A stretch of DNA of 64,000 nt from Flavobacteriales bacterium UBA1494. Lineage in GTDB: Bacteria > Bacteroidota > Bacteroidia > Flavobacteriales_E > Vicingaceae. The notes under the pieces were generated by a model. It was not told the DNA's origin, ran no database searches, and saw nothing but the letters and a program-made list of their open reading frames with translations. The position numbers and the translations under genes were made by a program. Below are positions 37,113-48,371 of the stretch, piece by piece; the first letter of the stretch is position 1, and each line of letters begins with the position of its first letter. Where the stretch lies: assembly GCA_905182175.1 (NCBI GenBank), contig CAJJAT010000015.1, positions 62,001-126,000 on the forward strand. The letters run 5' to 3'.

Positions 37113-38216
37113 TTGAACAAAGAAGAATTAAAATATCAAATTGCGGTTACCTTGTTAGAAGGAATAGGTTCAATTGGAGCAAAAAAACTAATTGCCTATT
37201 GCGGAGGAGCGGAAGCTATTTTTAAGGAAAAGAAAGCGATATTACTCAAGATTCCCAATATTGGTGAAAAAGCAGCTAAAACAATCATTAAATCGAATGT
37301 TTTTGCTGAAGCTGAGCAAGAAATCGAATACATTCAGAAAAATAACATTCAAGCGCACTTTTACCTCAACAAAAGCTACCCACAGCGTCTGCTGCATTGT
37401 GAAGATGGGCCAATTGTACTTTATACAAAAGGCAATTTAGACTTGAACGCGCAAAAAGTGATTAGCATAGTTGGAACAAGAAAAGCTACCGTAAAAGGAA
37501 AAGCATTTACTGAAAAATTAGTTGAAGAGATTGCTTTGCACAACCCCATAATTGTAAGTGGCCTAGCTTATGGAATTGATATTTGTGCTCACAAAGCAGC
37601 TTTAAAAAATAACTTACAGACCATTGGTGTTTTAGCTTGTGGGTTAAACGAAATTTACCCGAAAGTCCATTTTTCTACGGCTGAAAAAATGTTAGAAAAC
37701 GGAGGTATTGCCTCAGATTATCGAAGTGGGACAAAGCTGTTTCCGAAACAATTTGCAGAACGCAATAGAATTGTGGCAGGCATGGCAGACGCAATAATAG
37801 TGATTGAATCCTCAGAAAAAGGAGGTTCTCTAATTACTGCAGACTTGGGCAATGGTTACAACCGCGATGTATTCGCCGTTCCCGGCAGGCCAGACGACAG
37901 TCAGTCCGTTGGGTGCAACAGACTGATTAAACAAAACAAGGCAGCGTTGATAGAATCGGCGAAAGATATTGAATACATTATGGGGTGGGAAAAGTCATCC
38001 TCGAGCCCTAAAAATAATCAAGCTTTACTTTTTGTTGATTTATCTGAAGAAGAACAAGTTGTTTTTGACGAGCTCAAAAATGGAGAAGCAAAAACGTTTG
38101 ACGACATTAGTTTACATGCTAAAATGCCCGTGAGCAAAACAGCTTCTACATTGTTGACTTTAGAGTTTAAGGGTGTGATTCGATCTCTTCCGGGCAAAAT
38201 GTACGTAAAAATTTAA
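37113..38216 (+). CDS. dprA: DNA processing protein DprA
   Basis: Loads RecA on incoming single-stranded DNA during transformation. 367 residues. An N-terminal helix-hairpin-helix region (LEGIGSIGAKKLI, IPNIGEKAAKTI) precedes the Rossmann-like DprA core: SIVGTRKATVKGK, VSGLAYGIDICAHKAAL, PKQFAERNRIVAGM and SEKGGSLITADLG. A C-terminal winged helix follows (about 305-367). The start is TTG at 37113; no ATG precedes the conserved part. The last 87 bp (38130-38216) have a diverged copy at 40063-40149. Confidence 0.94.
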   Translation: MNKEELKYQIAVTLLEGIGSIGAKKLIAYCGGAEAIFKEKKAILLKIPNIGEKAAKTIIKSNVFAEAEQEIEYIQKNNIQAHFYLNKSYPQRLLHCEDGPIVLYTKGNLDLNAQKVISIVGTRKATVKGKAFTEKLVEEIALHNPIIVSGLAYGIDICAHKAALKNNLQTIGVLACGLNEIYPKVHFSTAEKMLENGGIASDYRSGTKLFPKQFAERNRIVAGMADAIIVIESSEKGGSLITADLGNGYNRDVFAVPGRPDDSQSVGCNRLIKQNKAALIESAKDIEYIMGWEKSSSSPKNNQALLFVDLSEEEQVVFDELKNGEAKTFDDISLHAKMPVSKTASTLLTLEFKGVIRSLPGKMYVKI

Positions 38217-38236
38217 TTTATTGTTATTTTTAACGT

Positions 38237-39937
38237 ATGAAGTACATTTTTAAACTATTAGGATTACTCATCCTTTCAGCAAATACGGTTACAGGTCAAA
38301 ATAGAGTATTAAATTTTGATGGAATTAATGATTATGTGGATTTAGGAAGCACAGTTGCTACAGGAACTAGAACAATTGAAATGTGGTTTAAACCAAACGT
38401 TAGTATAAACTCAACAGGTAATAATTTTAAGGCTTTAATAGCTCGCGAAAATGCAATCGGAACCAATGTAAATGAATTTAATCTAAGTTTTATCCCTTCT
38501 GGTATTTCTTCAAATCTATCAGGAAAGTTACGGTTCATTATTTACACTTCAGGTAACACACCCATACCGATTTATTCTAACAGTAACATTTGGAATTCAT
38601 CACAGTGGTATCATGTAGCAGCAGTCATACATCCTTCACAAGGAATGTCTTTATTTATTGATGGTGTCAGGCAAATATCTACCCATAGCAATTCTCAAGC
38701 TATTTTACTCAGCAATCACCCCACAACTATAGGATCTTGGGGGCTAGTCGCAAATAGGTTTTTTAATGGAGCAATAGATGATGTTCGTCTTTCCGACTCC
38801 GCCTTGTATTCGTCAAACTTCTCCCCTTCTTGTTTCAATCTACAAGCTCTTTTTTCAACCACCGGGGTTTGGAATTTTAATAATACCAGTTTTCAAAATA
38901 TAGCGATTGATTCTAGTAACAATCAGAACAACGGAATAATTAATGGTGCTATAAAAAGTGTTGAAGACATTTGTAAGGTTACAACAGTAGCAAATTGCCT
39001 AGAACTTGATGGTGTCAATGACCATATAGATTTGGGAAGCACAATAGCATCGGGTGCTAGAACAATTGAAATGTGGTTTAGTCCAAATTTATTAATTGAC
39101 AATACCTTGTCAAACTTTGCCACTTTAATTGCCCGTAAGACTGTCGCAGTTGGTCAAGCTGATGAATTTATTATATCTTTTGAGCCTTCATTTAGTGTAA
39201 ATTCAGGAGCACTAAAGTTTTTAATATTCTCTCCAAATGGAACTCGATACGCCGTTTATTCTAATTCAAATCAATGGAATGCAAACCAGTGGTATCATGC
39301 AGCAGCTGTCATTCATCCCCTTCAAGGTCTTCTCCTATTTATCGATGGAATTAAACAAAACTCAACAACGCCATATATCTTTCCTCCAAACCCCAAAAAT
39401 GACCCCACACTTGTAGGTACTCAAGGTAACTTATCAGGAAGGTATTTTAATGGTAAAATTGACGATCTTAGACTTTCCAATTCAGCACTTTATTCCGTAA
39501 ATTTCACTCCGCCATGTCAAGACATTCAAGCAACTAATAATACCATAGCGGTTTTCAATTTCAATGATAGCTCAAATGTTACAATTGCTGTTGATTCGAG
39601 TGGCAACAATAACAATGGTATTATTTACGGTGCAAATGGTGTAATTGACACAATTTGCCCACCTGTAGTAACATCGATTAATGTAATTAGAAAAAGCGAT
39701 ACCAAAGTATTGGTTTTTCCTAACCCTATGGTAAATGAGGTACACTTCAAGTTTAGCAAGGACGAAACAGCAGAAATAGAGATTATACTATTTTCGATAG
39801 ATGGGAAACTTATAACTAAAACATCCGGTAATTCGTCAATAACAATCAACACAGAATTATTACCGAGTGGCATGTACTTTTATAAAGTAATTGAAGATGG
39901 TAAGGCCATAGCCGCAAACAAGTTGATTAAAAAATAA
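38237..39937 (+). CDS. Two-LamG-domain secreted protein with T9SS type A sorting domain
   Basis: 566 residues. A signal peptide (hydrophobic to about residue 20, ending VTGQ) is followed by two LamG/concanavalin-like domains in tandem (about 23-200 and 255-435). Each starts like LDGVNDHIDLGSTIASG with RTIEMWF and contains NQWYHAAAVIHP and FNGKIDDLRLS. The C-terminal ~75 residues are a type A sorting domain (VFPNPMVNEVHFKF, LLPSGMYFYKVI, KLIKK). LamG folds bind sugars or proteins, so a secreted or surface carbohydrate-binding protein is likely. It starts 20 bp after dprA. Confidence 0.85.
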   Translation: MKYIFKLLGLLILSANTVTGQNRVLNFDGINDYVDLGSTVATGTRTIEMWFKPNVSINSTGNNFKALIARENAIGTNVNEFNLSFIPSGISSNLSGKLRFIIYTSGNTPIPIYSNSNIWNSSQWYHVAAVIHPSQGMSLFIDGVRQISTHSNSQAILLSNHPTTIGSWGLVANRFFNGAIDDVRLSDSALYSSNFSPSCFNLQALFSTTGVWNFNNTSFQNIAIDSSNNQNNGIINGAIKSVEDICKVTTVANCLELDGVNDHIDLGSTIASGARTIEMWFSPNLLIDNTLSNFATLIARKTVAVGQADEFIISFEPSFSVNSGALKFLIFSPNGTRYAVYSNSNQWNANQWYHAAAVIHPLQGLLLFIDGIKQNSTTPYIFPPNPKNDPTLVGTQGNLSGRYFNGKIDDLRLSNSALYSVNFTPPCQDIQATNNTIAVFNFNDSSNVTIAVDSSGNNNNGIIYGANGVIDTICPPVVTSINVIRKSDTKVLVFPNPMVNEVHFKFSKDETAEIEIILFSIDGKLITKTSGNSSITINTELLPSGMYFYKVIEDGKAIAANKLIKK

Positions 39938-40023
39938 TTAAGTTACAAAAAAGCCCTAATCTTAAGGATTGACGTTTCCATTAAACTGTTGTATATCATA
40001 GATTTTAAATGATTTTTGTTTGC

Positions 40024-40050
40024 TTATAGACATTTAACGAATGTCTATAA
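40024..40050. repeat. Perfect 11-bp inverted repeat with 5-base loop
   Basis: TTATAGACATT (40024-40034), loop TAACG, AATGTCTATAA (40040-40050). No T run follows, so it is not a typical terminator. It could be an operator or a weak hairpin at the left edge of the duplicated segment. Confidence 0.6.
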
Positions 40051-40062
40051 TTATGTCCCATA

Positions 40063-40149
40063 ATGAGCAAATCAGCTTCCATATTGGTGTCTTTAGAATT
40101 TAAGGGTGTCATTCGATCTCTTCCAAGCAAGCTGTACATAAGAATTTAA
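40063..40149 (+). pseudogene. Fossil of the dprA 3' end (29 codons)
   Basis: Bases 40063-40149 align without gaps to the last 87 bp of dprA (38130-38216) with 14 differences, including the same stop position (ATAAGAATTTAA versus GTAAAAATTTAA). The encoded LEFKGVIRSLP is identical in both. The similarity goes on past the stop into TTTATTGTTATT, the sequence that precedes the LamG gene in both copies. It marks the left part of a tandem duplication and is not a gene of its own. Confidence 0.9.
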
Positions 40150-40169
40150 TTTATTGTTATTGAATTCTG

Positions 40170-41167
40170 ATAAAAGTATTTATTTTGCTAGTATTAAATA
40201 TGTTATGCCGTGTCGCAACTCAAGCTCAAAACAAAGTGATGAGTTTTGATGGCGTAAATAAGCATGTCGATTTAGGTGGTAGCGTCGCAAGAGGAATTAG
40301 AACAATCGAAATATGGTTTAATCTTGAGGCTGCAATCAACGCACAGGCATTGAATTACTCTCCGTTAATAGTGAGAGACGAAACGACAAATGCAGATGAA
40401 TTTGGATTAACATTCTTGCACAGTTCAACAAGCAACTCGGGGGAATTGCTGTTTTACCTCTTCACAGGAAGTAATACTTCCTACAGATTATACTCTAATA
40501 GTAATAATTGGAACGCCAATCAATGGTATCGCATTGCAGCAGTTATTCACCCACCTCAAGGAATGATGTTGTTTATTGATGGTATAAAGCAGAATTCTAC
40601 ATCGTCTTTTCTATTCCCAACAATTATACCATCTAGCTCAACTTTAATTGGGAGTTGCGGATCTAGTGTACTGTTCTATTTTAATGGCTCTATTGACAAT
40701 TTACGCTTTTCAAATACCGCCCTTTATTCCTCCAACTTTACCCCTTCTTATCCTGGTTTAGTAGCCCTATCGTCAACAATTGGAGTTTAGGACTTTAACG
40801 ACAGTTCTAATGTCACCGTCACCTCTGACTCTAGTGGTAATATGAATAATGGGATTATTTATGGAGCGACAGGGGTGTTAGATACTATTTGCCAAATAAC
40901 AACAAGTATTAACGAGGTTGATGATAATTCATCGTTTGTTAAAGCATTCCCAAATCCTTTTAACGAAAAAATTACATTTGAATTTAATGATTCAAGCACT
41001 CCAAAGTTGATTAGACTATATTCTATCGATGATGAATTAGTTATCGAAAAACTAGTTTCAGTCCTAACTACTATTGACAGTGCAGAATTAACTAGTGGAT
41101 TCTACTTCTTTCAAGTAATTAAAAAAATGTACAAATTGTTATTTCACAAAAATTAGTCAAAGAATAA
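40170..41167 (+). pseudogene. Decayed LamG protein with T9SS type A sorting domain
   Basis: Second copy of the neighbouring LamG gene, with one LamG domain instead of two. Three lesions are visible. (1) The start codon aligned with the paralogue's ATG is ATA (40170-40172, then AAAGTATTT), leaving only a weak TTG at 40185 inside the signal peptide. (2) TGG has become TAG at 40788-40790, where the paralogue has GVWNFN. (3) The run of seven A at 41121-41127 has lost one base; restoring it gives VIKKNVQIVISQKLVKE and a stop at 41165-41167, a normal sorting-domain end, instead of MYKLLFHKN. The nonsense codon separates the LamG part from the sorting domain, so no secretable product is expected. 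Confidence 0.85.
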
Positions 41168-41217
41168 TACCAACACTATTTAACTTTTTGATAAGATCAT
41201 AGGTTTGCCATATTTAC

Positions 41218-41251
41218 TTGTAATAACGAGTAATTAAATTATTTACATTTG
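41218..41251 (+). promoter_or_regulatory. Candidate promoter TTG-N23-TACATTTG for gdhA
   Basis: TTG at 41218-41220 and TACATTTG at 41244-41251, spacer 23 bp, at the long end of the usual range. The -7 element ends 40 bp before the gdhA ATG. Confidence 0.55.
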
Positions 41252-41279
41252 CTCCTAGAAATTTAGAGAAATAATATAA

Positions 41280-42656
<1,377 letters not shown>

Positions 42657-42679
42657 GAAAGAACTTATAAAACAAAGAG

Positions 42680-42728
42680 AACCCTTTGTCAATTTCTCGA
42701 ACTCGTTGAGCATGACAAAGGGTTTTTT
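42680..42728 (+). terminator. Rho-independent terminator after gdhA
   Basis: 12-bp stem AACCCTTTGTCA / TGACAAAGGGTT around a 21-base loop, followed by T6, 23 bp after the gdhA stop. Confidence 0.85.
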
Positions 42729-42761
42729 ATTTCCTTTATACAAGTAATTGTATTTGTTAGT

Positions 42762-43466
42762 CTACAAATTTGGCTTCAGAGTATATTTCTTGTAAAAATT
42801 ATCAATGTGCTCAACAGCCTCATCAACAGTGTCGGCTAAATAAAACAAATCTAAATCGCCAGAGCTGACGGTGTTGTTTTCCTCTAACATGGTAGCTTTA
42901 ATCCAGTCAATTAAACCACCCCAAAAGCTTTTACTCATTAACACAATCGGGAATTTTGCGATCTTATTTGTTTGAATAAGCGTTATAGCCTCAAAAAACT
43001 CATCTAATGTTCCGAAACCACCTGGCAAGACAACAAAACCTTGTGCATATTTCACAAACATGAGCTTTCGTGTAAAAAAGTAATCAAACTCTAAATTCTT
43101 ATCCGGATCTATATATTTATTATGAGACTGTTCAAAAGGTAGGTTAATGTTTAACCCAATCGATTTCCCTCCTGCCCTGTGAGCTCCTTTATTTGCAGCT
43201 TCCATAATACCAGGACCGCCACCTGTAATTACTCCATAGCCTTTTTTACAGATTTTATACGCTAACTCGTCTGCAATTTTATAATATTTATGGTCCGGCT
43301 TAGTTCTTGCAGATCCGAAAATAGATACCGAAGGACCTATCTCGGAAAGCTTTTCGAATCCTGTAACGAACTCTGACATTATTTTAAAAACTGCCCAAGA
43401 GTCGTTACTTTTTACTTCGCTCCACTCCTTATCTTCAAATTTTTGAATAATCCTTTTATCTTCCAT
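42762..43466 (-). CDS. LOG family protein (TIGR00730 Rossmann fold)
   Basis: 234 residues with the two family signatures GGGPGIMEAANKGA and PGGFGTLDEFFEA. Members of this family include LONELY GUY cytokinin-activating enzymes and nucleotide 5'-monophosphate nucleosidases; many are mis-named lysine decarboxylases. A nucleosidase role on purine monophosphates is most likely. It overlaps uvrA by 11 bp, so it is probably co-transcribed. Confidence 0.88.
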   Translation of the reverse strand: MEDKRIIQKFEDKEWSEVKSNDSWAVFKIMSEFVTGFEKLSEIGPSVSIFGSARTKPDHKYYKIADELAYKICKKGYGVITGGGPGIMEAANKGAHRAGGKSIGLNINLPFEQSHNKYIDPDKNLEFDYFFTRKLMFVKYAQGFVVLPGGFGTLDEFFEAITLIQTNKIAKFPIVLMSKSFWGGLIDWIKATMLEENNTVSSGDLDLFYLADTVDEAVEHIDNFYKKYTLKPNL

Positions 43467-46308
43467 CTTCTAGCTCCTTTTTAAGATAACGTGCCGTATG
43501 GCTTTCTTTAATTTTAGCAACTTGTTCGGGAGTCCCTTTCGCCATAATCATCCCTCCATTTTTTCCTCCCTCAGGACCTAAGTCCACAATGTAATCAGAA
43601 ACCTTAATAATATCTAGATTATGCTCAATAACTAGAACTGTATTTCCCAAATCTACCAACTTATTTAGAACTTTCAGTAAAATTCGAATATCTTCAAAAT
43701 GTAATCCTGTTGTTGGCTCATCAAGAATATAGAAGGTATTGCCAGTATTCTTTTTTGCTAATTCTGTAGCTAATTTTACCCTCTGAGCTTCTCCTCCCGA
43801 AAGAGTGGTTGACGCTTGGCCTAAGTGAATATACCCCAAACCAACATCTTGCAACGTTTTAATCTTAAGCAATATGGACGGAATATATTCAAAAAACTCT
43901 ACTGCCTGATTTACTGTCATGTTTAGTACATCAGAAATTGATTTACTTTTGTACCGGACTTCTAACGTTTCGCGATTGTAACGCCGACCTCTGCACTCTG
44001 GACATTCCACATAAACATCAGGTAGAAAATTCATTTCAATCGTTTGAATACCAGCCCCTTGACAAGTCTCACAACGGCCACCTTTTACGTTGAACGAAAA
44101 CCTCCCAAGTTTATATCCTCTAATTTTCGCTTCCGGCATGTTAGCGAACAACTTTCTTATGTCTGTGAACACATTAGTGTAAGTTGCGGGGTTTGAACGA
44201 GGAGTTCTGCCGATTGGTGATTGGTCAATCTCAATAATCTTATCTAACTGCTCAATTCCTCTAACCAATTTGTAAGGCATTGGAGTCCGTTTTCCATTGT
44301 ATATGTAGTTATTCAGAATTGGGTATAAAGTAGCATCTATCAAAGTAGATTTACCACTTCCTGAAACTCCAGTAACGCAGATCATTTTTCCTAAAGGCAA
44401 TTTTAAATCCACTCCTTTTAAGTTGTTTCCTGTCGCTCCCTTCAACTCAATAAACTGTCCATTCCCTTTTCTTCTTTTTTGAGGAATCTCTATTTTTAAT
44501 TCATTATTTAAATATTGGGCTGTAATAGAATTGCCTTTCAAAACTTCTTCGGGTGTCCCTTGCTCTACAATTTTACCCCCGTGAACCCCTGCAAAAGGTC
44601 CAATATCAATTAAATGATCAGAGGCTAACATTATATCTTTATCGTGCTCAACCACAATAATTGAGTTCCCAATATCCCGTAGGTTTTGAAGTGCTTGGAT
44701 TAATTGATTATTGTCTCTTTGATGTAAACCAATACTCGGCTCATCCAAAATATATAATACCCCAACCAGCTGCGATCCGATTTGAGTTGCCAAACGAATT
44801 CTTTGTGCTTCCCCACCTGATAAAGTTTTTGCACTTCTGTTTAATGATAAATAAGTTAATCCTACATCTAGTAAAAACTGAATCCTGCTGCGAATCTCTT
44901 TTAATATATCGTGAGCAATAACTAATTCCCTTTTCGTATAATACGTTTCAATTTTTTCAAACCATATCGCCAATTCATCTACATCCATAGAAGATAAATG
45001 TGAGATATTTTTATTCCCGATTTTAAAAAATAACGATTGCTTTTTTAAACGTGAACCTTGGCAAGAATCACAATTTACTTTGTTCATAAATTGAACTGCC
45101 CACTTTCCTAGTTGCTTGTTTTTATTTTCTTCATACTGTCGATTAATAAATGCTGTAATACCTTCAAAATCGAATGCATACTTTGTAGAACTACTCCCAA
45201 TTTTTTCAGTTACCGTTAACGAAGAGTTAGTTCCTTGTAAAAGTGTACCAAGCACTTCCTCGGGTATATCCTCTATTGGAGTTGTTAACTTAAACCCAAA
45301 ATGATTTAAAATAATTTCAACTTGCTTAAATATCCACTTATTTGAATACTCTCCTAACGGCAGAAACCCCCCTCCCTTTATAGATTTTTTGATATTCGGG
45401 ATTATTTTTTCTCTACTAACCTCTGCCACTTCTCCTAATCCATTACACTTTGGACATGCACCATATGGCGAATTAAAAGAAAATGTATTGGGAGCAGGAT
45501 CATCATAAGAAATGCCGCTTGTTGGGCACATTAAATTGCGACTAAAAAAACGCGGATCACTCTTCTCCTTACCTTTTTCGATTACCATTAAAACACCTTT
45601 CCCATGCTTCATTGATAACCCAATAGCATCAGTAATTCTCGTCTTATCATTAGAGTTTACTTGAATTCGGTCAATTACGATTTCAATATCATGCGTTTTG
45701 TAACGATCTACCTGCATGCCTCGAGAAATCTCAACAATTACACCATCAACTCTAACTTTTAAGAACCCTTGTTTCAGAATATTTTTAAATAATTCCTTGT
45801 AGTGTCCTTTTCGGGCTTTAATTACTGGAGAAAGCAATGTAATTGGTTTTCCCTGAAAATCTTTTAAGATCAGCTTAAGAATTTCCTTATCGGAATATTT
45901 CACCATCTTCTCTTCCGTAACATAAGAGTAGGCAGTTGCTGTTTTCGAGTAAAGCAGCCTTAAGAAATCGTAGATCTCGGTAATGGTTCCTACCGTAGAT
46001 CTAGGGTTTTTACTGACCGTCTTTTGCTCAATAGAAATCACAGGACTTAGTCCGTTGATTTTATCTACATCTGGCCGTTCAAGAGTTCCTAAAAACTGCC
46101 TAGCATACGAAGCAAAGCTTTCTACGTAGCGTCTTTGACCTTCTGCATAAATGGTATCAAACGCTAAAGAAGATTTTCCTGAGCCACTCAAACCAGTTAT
46201 TACAACTAATTTTTCTCTCGGTATTTTTAGTGAAATATTTTTAAGATTGTGAACTCTAGCTCCCTCTACTTCCAAATACTCTACTGCTTCTGTTTCTGAT
46301 TTTCTCAT
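43456..46308 (-). CDS. uvrA: Excinuclease ABC subunit A
   Basis: Damage-recognition ATPase of nucleotide excision repair, 950 residues, full length. Two ABC modules: Walker [21 protein letters not shown] near residue 37 and [11 protein letters not shown] near 640, with signatures [14 protein letters not shown] and [14 protein letters not shown]. Zinc-finger cysteines are at CPTSG with CPKCNGLG, and at CETCQGAG with CPECRGRRY. It lies 36 bp after the lytic transglycosylase gene in a leftward run that otherwise handles the envelope. Confidence 0.97.
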   Translation of the reverse strand: MRKSETEAVEYLEVEGARVHNLKNISLKIPREKLVVITGLSGSGKSSLAFDTIYAEGQRRYVESFASYARQFLGTLERPDVDKINGLSPVISIEQKTVSKNPRSTVGTITEIYDFLRLLYSKTATAYSYVTEEKMVKYSDKEILKLILKDFQGKPITLLSPVIKARKGHYKELFKNILKQGFLKVRVDGVIVEISRGMQVDRYKTHDIEIVIDRIQVNSNDKTRITDAIGLSMKHGKGVLMVIEKGKEKSDPRFFSRNLMCPTSGISYDDPAPNTFSFNSPYGACPKCNGLGEVAEVSREKIIPNIKKSIKGGGFLPLGEYSNKWIFKQVEIILNHFGFKLTTPIEDIPEEVLGTLLQGTNSSLTVTEKIGSSSTKYAFDFEGITAFINRQYEENKNKQLGKWAVQFMNKVNCDSCQGSRLKKQSLFFKIGNKNISHLSSMDVDELAIWFEKIETYYTKRELVIAHDILKEIRSRIQFLLDVGLTYLSLNRSAKTLSGGEAQRIRLATQIGSQLVGVLYILDEPSIGLHQRDNNQLIQALQNLRDIGNSIIVVEHDKDIMLASDHLIDIGPFAGVHGGKIVEQGTPEEVLKGNSITAQYLNNELKIEIPQKRRKGNGQFIELKGATGNNLKGVDLKLPLGKMICVTGVSGSGKSTLIDATLYPILNNYIYNGKRTPMPYKLVRGIEQLDKIIEIDQSPIGRTPRSNPATYTNVFTDIRKLFANMPEAKIRGYKLGRFSFNVKGGRCETCQGAGIQTIEMNFLPDVYVECPECRGRRYNRETLEVRYKSKSISDVLNMTVNQAVEFFEYIPSILLKIKTLQDVGLGYIHLGQASTTLSGGEAQRVKLATELAKKNTGNTFYILDEPTTGLHFEDIRILLKVLNKLVDLGNTVLVIEHNLDIIKVSDYIVDLGPEGGKNGGMIMAKGTPEQVAKIKESHTARYLKKELEDGR

Positions 46309-46344
46309 GATTATTGAAGTAACACCACAACCTTAAAATTGTTA

Positions 46345-47295
46345 TTAATTCAATTCGTAATCAGGATTAACCGGAAGTTTAACTTGATAGCTTGTTTTAC
46401 TTGTGTTTCTTAAATCAGCTTCTCGCAGCCATGGGTTAAAATGTTTCAAAATTTTATAACTGATGTTATGACCTTTTGCAAAATCGGCAAAACTTGTTAC
46501 ACTTGAATCAACAGTAACCGTTCTGTAATCTAATGTGGCATACAAATCTGACTTTCTTATATTGAAACCGTATTTTTTAGGGTTCTCAAAAATATGTTTA
46601 ACAGCTAAAATCCGGAAAACGTATCTCCCAGTTTCCTCCACTAACAGTAAATCAAAATAATTCTCTACTTTCTGCCTTTCTAGCTCTTTAGAAATTCTAC
46701 CTTTTCCTGCATTATATGAGGCAGCTACTAATGCCCAATCATTATACAACTCATAAGAATCCTTTAAGTATTGGCAGGCTGCTTCAGTAGCCTTTTCAAT
46801 GTGATAACGCTCATCCACTTCCCCATTAATTTGCAAACCATATTCGCTTCCAGTCGCTTTCATAAACTGCCAATAACCAGCGGCTCCTGCCGGAGAAACC
46901 ACATTTTGTAACCCACTTTCTATTAATGCCAAGTATTTAAAGTCTTCAGGAATACCATTTTTCTTTAAAATTGGCTCAATCACCGGAAACCAACGATTTG
47001 CCTTCTTGAAATATAAAATAGTATTCGAATGGAAATAAGTGTTTGAATGAATTTCACGATCTAACCTTTCATACACTTCAGGTTCTCCAAGAGGAACCTG
47101 TTCTCCGGCAAACAATATTTCAGCGGGCGGGCTTAGAGAGAAAATTTGATAATCCTCTTGCATCTTTGCCTGATGCACAGTTTCTGCCTCTTCCTTATCA
47201 AAAGAAAAAGTAAATAGATAAAATAATCCAAAAAAAGCTAGTGGAATTAGTAGTAAGTTAATCTTCTTCAGTGGGCTGTTGTATTTCTTCATCAT
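46345..47295 (-). CDS. Lytic transglycosylase (SLT domain), membrane-anchored
   Basis: 316 residues from the first ATG at 47295 (a longer frame uses a TTG at 47313). One N-terminal transmembrane segment (about 11-29: INLLLIPLAFFGLFYLFTF) is followed by a goose-type/SLT domain: EDFKYLALIESGLQNVVSPAGAAGYWQFM holds the catalytic Glu, and WALVAASYNAGKGRI is the second motif. MltD-like enzymes cut glycan strands and form 1,6-anhydro ends. The C-terminus (about 235-316) may be a degenerate cell-wall-binding region; no clear LysM seen. The gene overlaps the WecA-like gene by 38 bp. Confidence 0.87.
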   Translation of the reverse strand: MMKKYNSPLKKINLLLIPLAFFGLFYLFTFSFDKEEAETVHQAKMQEDYQIFSLSPPAEILFAGEQVPLGEPEVYERLDREIHSNTYFHSNTILYFKKANRWFPVIEPILKKNGIPEDFKYLALIESGLQNVVSPAGAAGYWQFMKATGSEYGLQINGEVDERYHIEKATEAACQYLKDSYELYNDWALVAASYNAGKGRISKELERQKVENYFDLLLVEETGRYVFRILAVKHIFENPKKYGFNIRKSDLYATLDYRTVTVDSSVTSFADFAKGHNISYKILKHFNPWLREADLRNTSKTSYQVKLPVNPDYELN

Positions 47296-48370
47296 GCTTA
47301 GGTTCTTTTCCAAATAGTTGTGGTTTTGTAGTTAAAAATAAGGAAACAAAAACCACCAATGCATAAGCTCCAAACAGAATAGTAAACAGATGTGACCAAT
47401 TTGATATAGAGAGCGCGATTAGTAGAACTACTGTAGAAAAAATGCCCAAACCCGCTACCAACAAAGCAACAGATTGGTCTGACAGGCCAAGGTAAGATAG
47501 GTGATGAGTTGTGTGATCTCTTCCGCCCACAAACGGAGATTGACCCTTAGATATTCTGTTAATTACAACTGTAACTGTATCTGAGAGCGGCACGATAAAA
47601 GCTAATATTGGCAATATGAACTGACGTGAATTTGCATGAAATTCAACAACTGATTGATTCCATAAAAACTTAATTGATAGTGCGGCTAACACAACACCTA
47701 AAAATTGGCTTCCTGTATCGCCCATATACATTTTCGACGGATTCCAATTGAAAAATAAAAAGCCAAGAAGTGCACCAATTAGACCGAGCACCAAGACGAA
47801 GTATGATGACTCAAAAGTTTTATTGAATACTATAACCGTTAACATCCCGATTAACGCGAATATGGAAGCGATGGTTGTAATCCCATCCATGTTGTCTAAC
47901 ATATTTATGGAATTCATAAGACCAACGACCCATAAAAAGGTTAAAACATAATTCATCCATTCTGTCTCAAATACGCAAATAGAATTGCCGGTGGCTATTA
48001 ATATAATAGCACAAAGCGCTTGCGCTATTGATTTTAAGAGTGGGTTTGTATTAAAAGCATCATCTGTTAATCCTACCAAAAATCCCAAACTAGAGGCAAT
48101 TAAGATCCCCACTAACCTCAGATCTATTGGCGTGTATTGATTTGGAAAGAAAATTTGATATTGAGACAATACCAATAGAAAAACAATGAAAAAAGAAATT
48201 CCCCCAAAAGAAGGCTTTGAAGTTGTATTCCAACGACTTACTTTGTCATCAATGTTGCGAATCCCCAGATTCTTCGAAAATTTTAAAAAAATTCTATTTA
48301 TTAAAAAACTGAACACCAAACTCCCCAGAAATAACGAAGATATTTTTAAGATAAAATACTCTCCTTGCAT
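47258..48370 (-). CDS. Undecaprenyl-phosphate sugar-1-phosphate transferase (WecA/TagO/MraY family)
   Basis: Starts lipid-linked polysaccharide synthesis by moving a sugar-1-phosphate to undecaprenyl phosphate. 370 residues, about ten or eleven transmembrane helices. Family motifs: GLTDDAFN (Asp pair) near 100, NSINMLDNMDGI near 155, MYMGDTGSQFLG near 215 and a late GRDHTTHHLSYLGLS. The likely sugar is GlcNAc or another HexNAc. It lies 1 bp after rfbC. The C-terminal 40 residues are hydrophilic (KEPKHDEEIQQPTEED). Confidence 0.9.
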   Translation of the reverse strand: MQGEYFILKISSLFLGSLVFSFLINRIFLKFSKNLGIRNIDDKVSRWNTTSKPSFGGISFFIVFLLVLSQYQIFFPNQYTPIDLRLVGILIASSLGFLVGLTDDAFNTNPLLKSIAQALCAIILIATGNSICVFETEWMNYVLTFLWVVGLMNSINMLDNMDGITTIASIFALIGMLTVIVFNKTFESSYFVLVLGLIGALLGFLFFNWNPSKMYMGDTGSQFLGVVLAALSIKFLWNQSVVEFHANSRQFILPILAFIVPLSDTVTVVINRISKGQSPFVGGRDHTTHHLSYLGLSDQSVALLVAGLGIFSTVVLLIALSISNWSHLFTILFGAYALVVFVSLFLTTKPQLFGKEPKHDEEIQQPTEED

Positions 48371-48371
48371 C

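Noticed and set aside
40185-40790. Second LamG gene as a complete 201-residue protein
   Set aside because: The same frame continues after the TAG with the sorting domain, and the paralogue has Trp at that codon, so it is a truncated piece.
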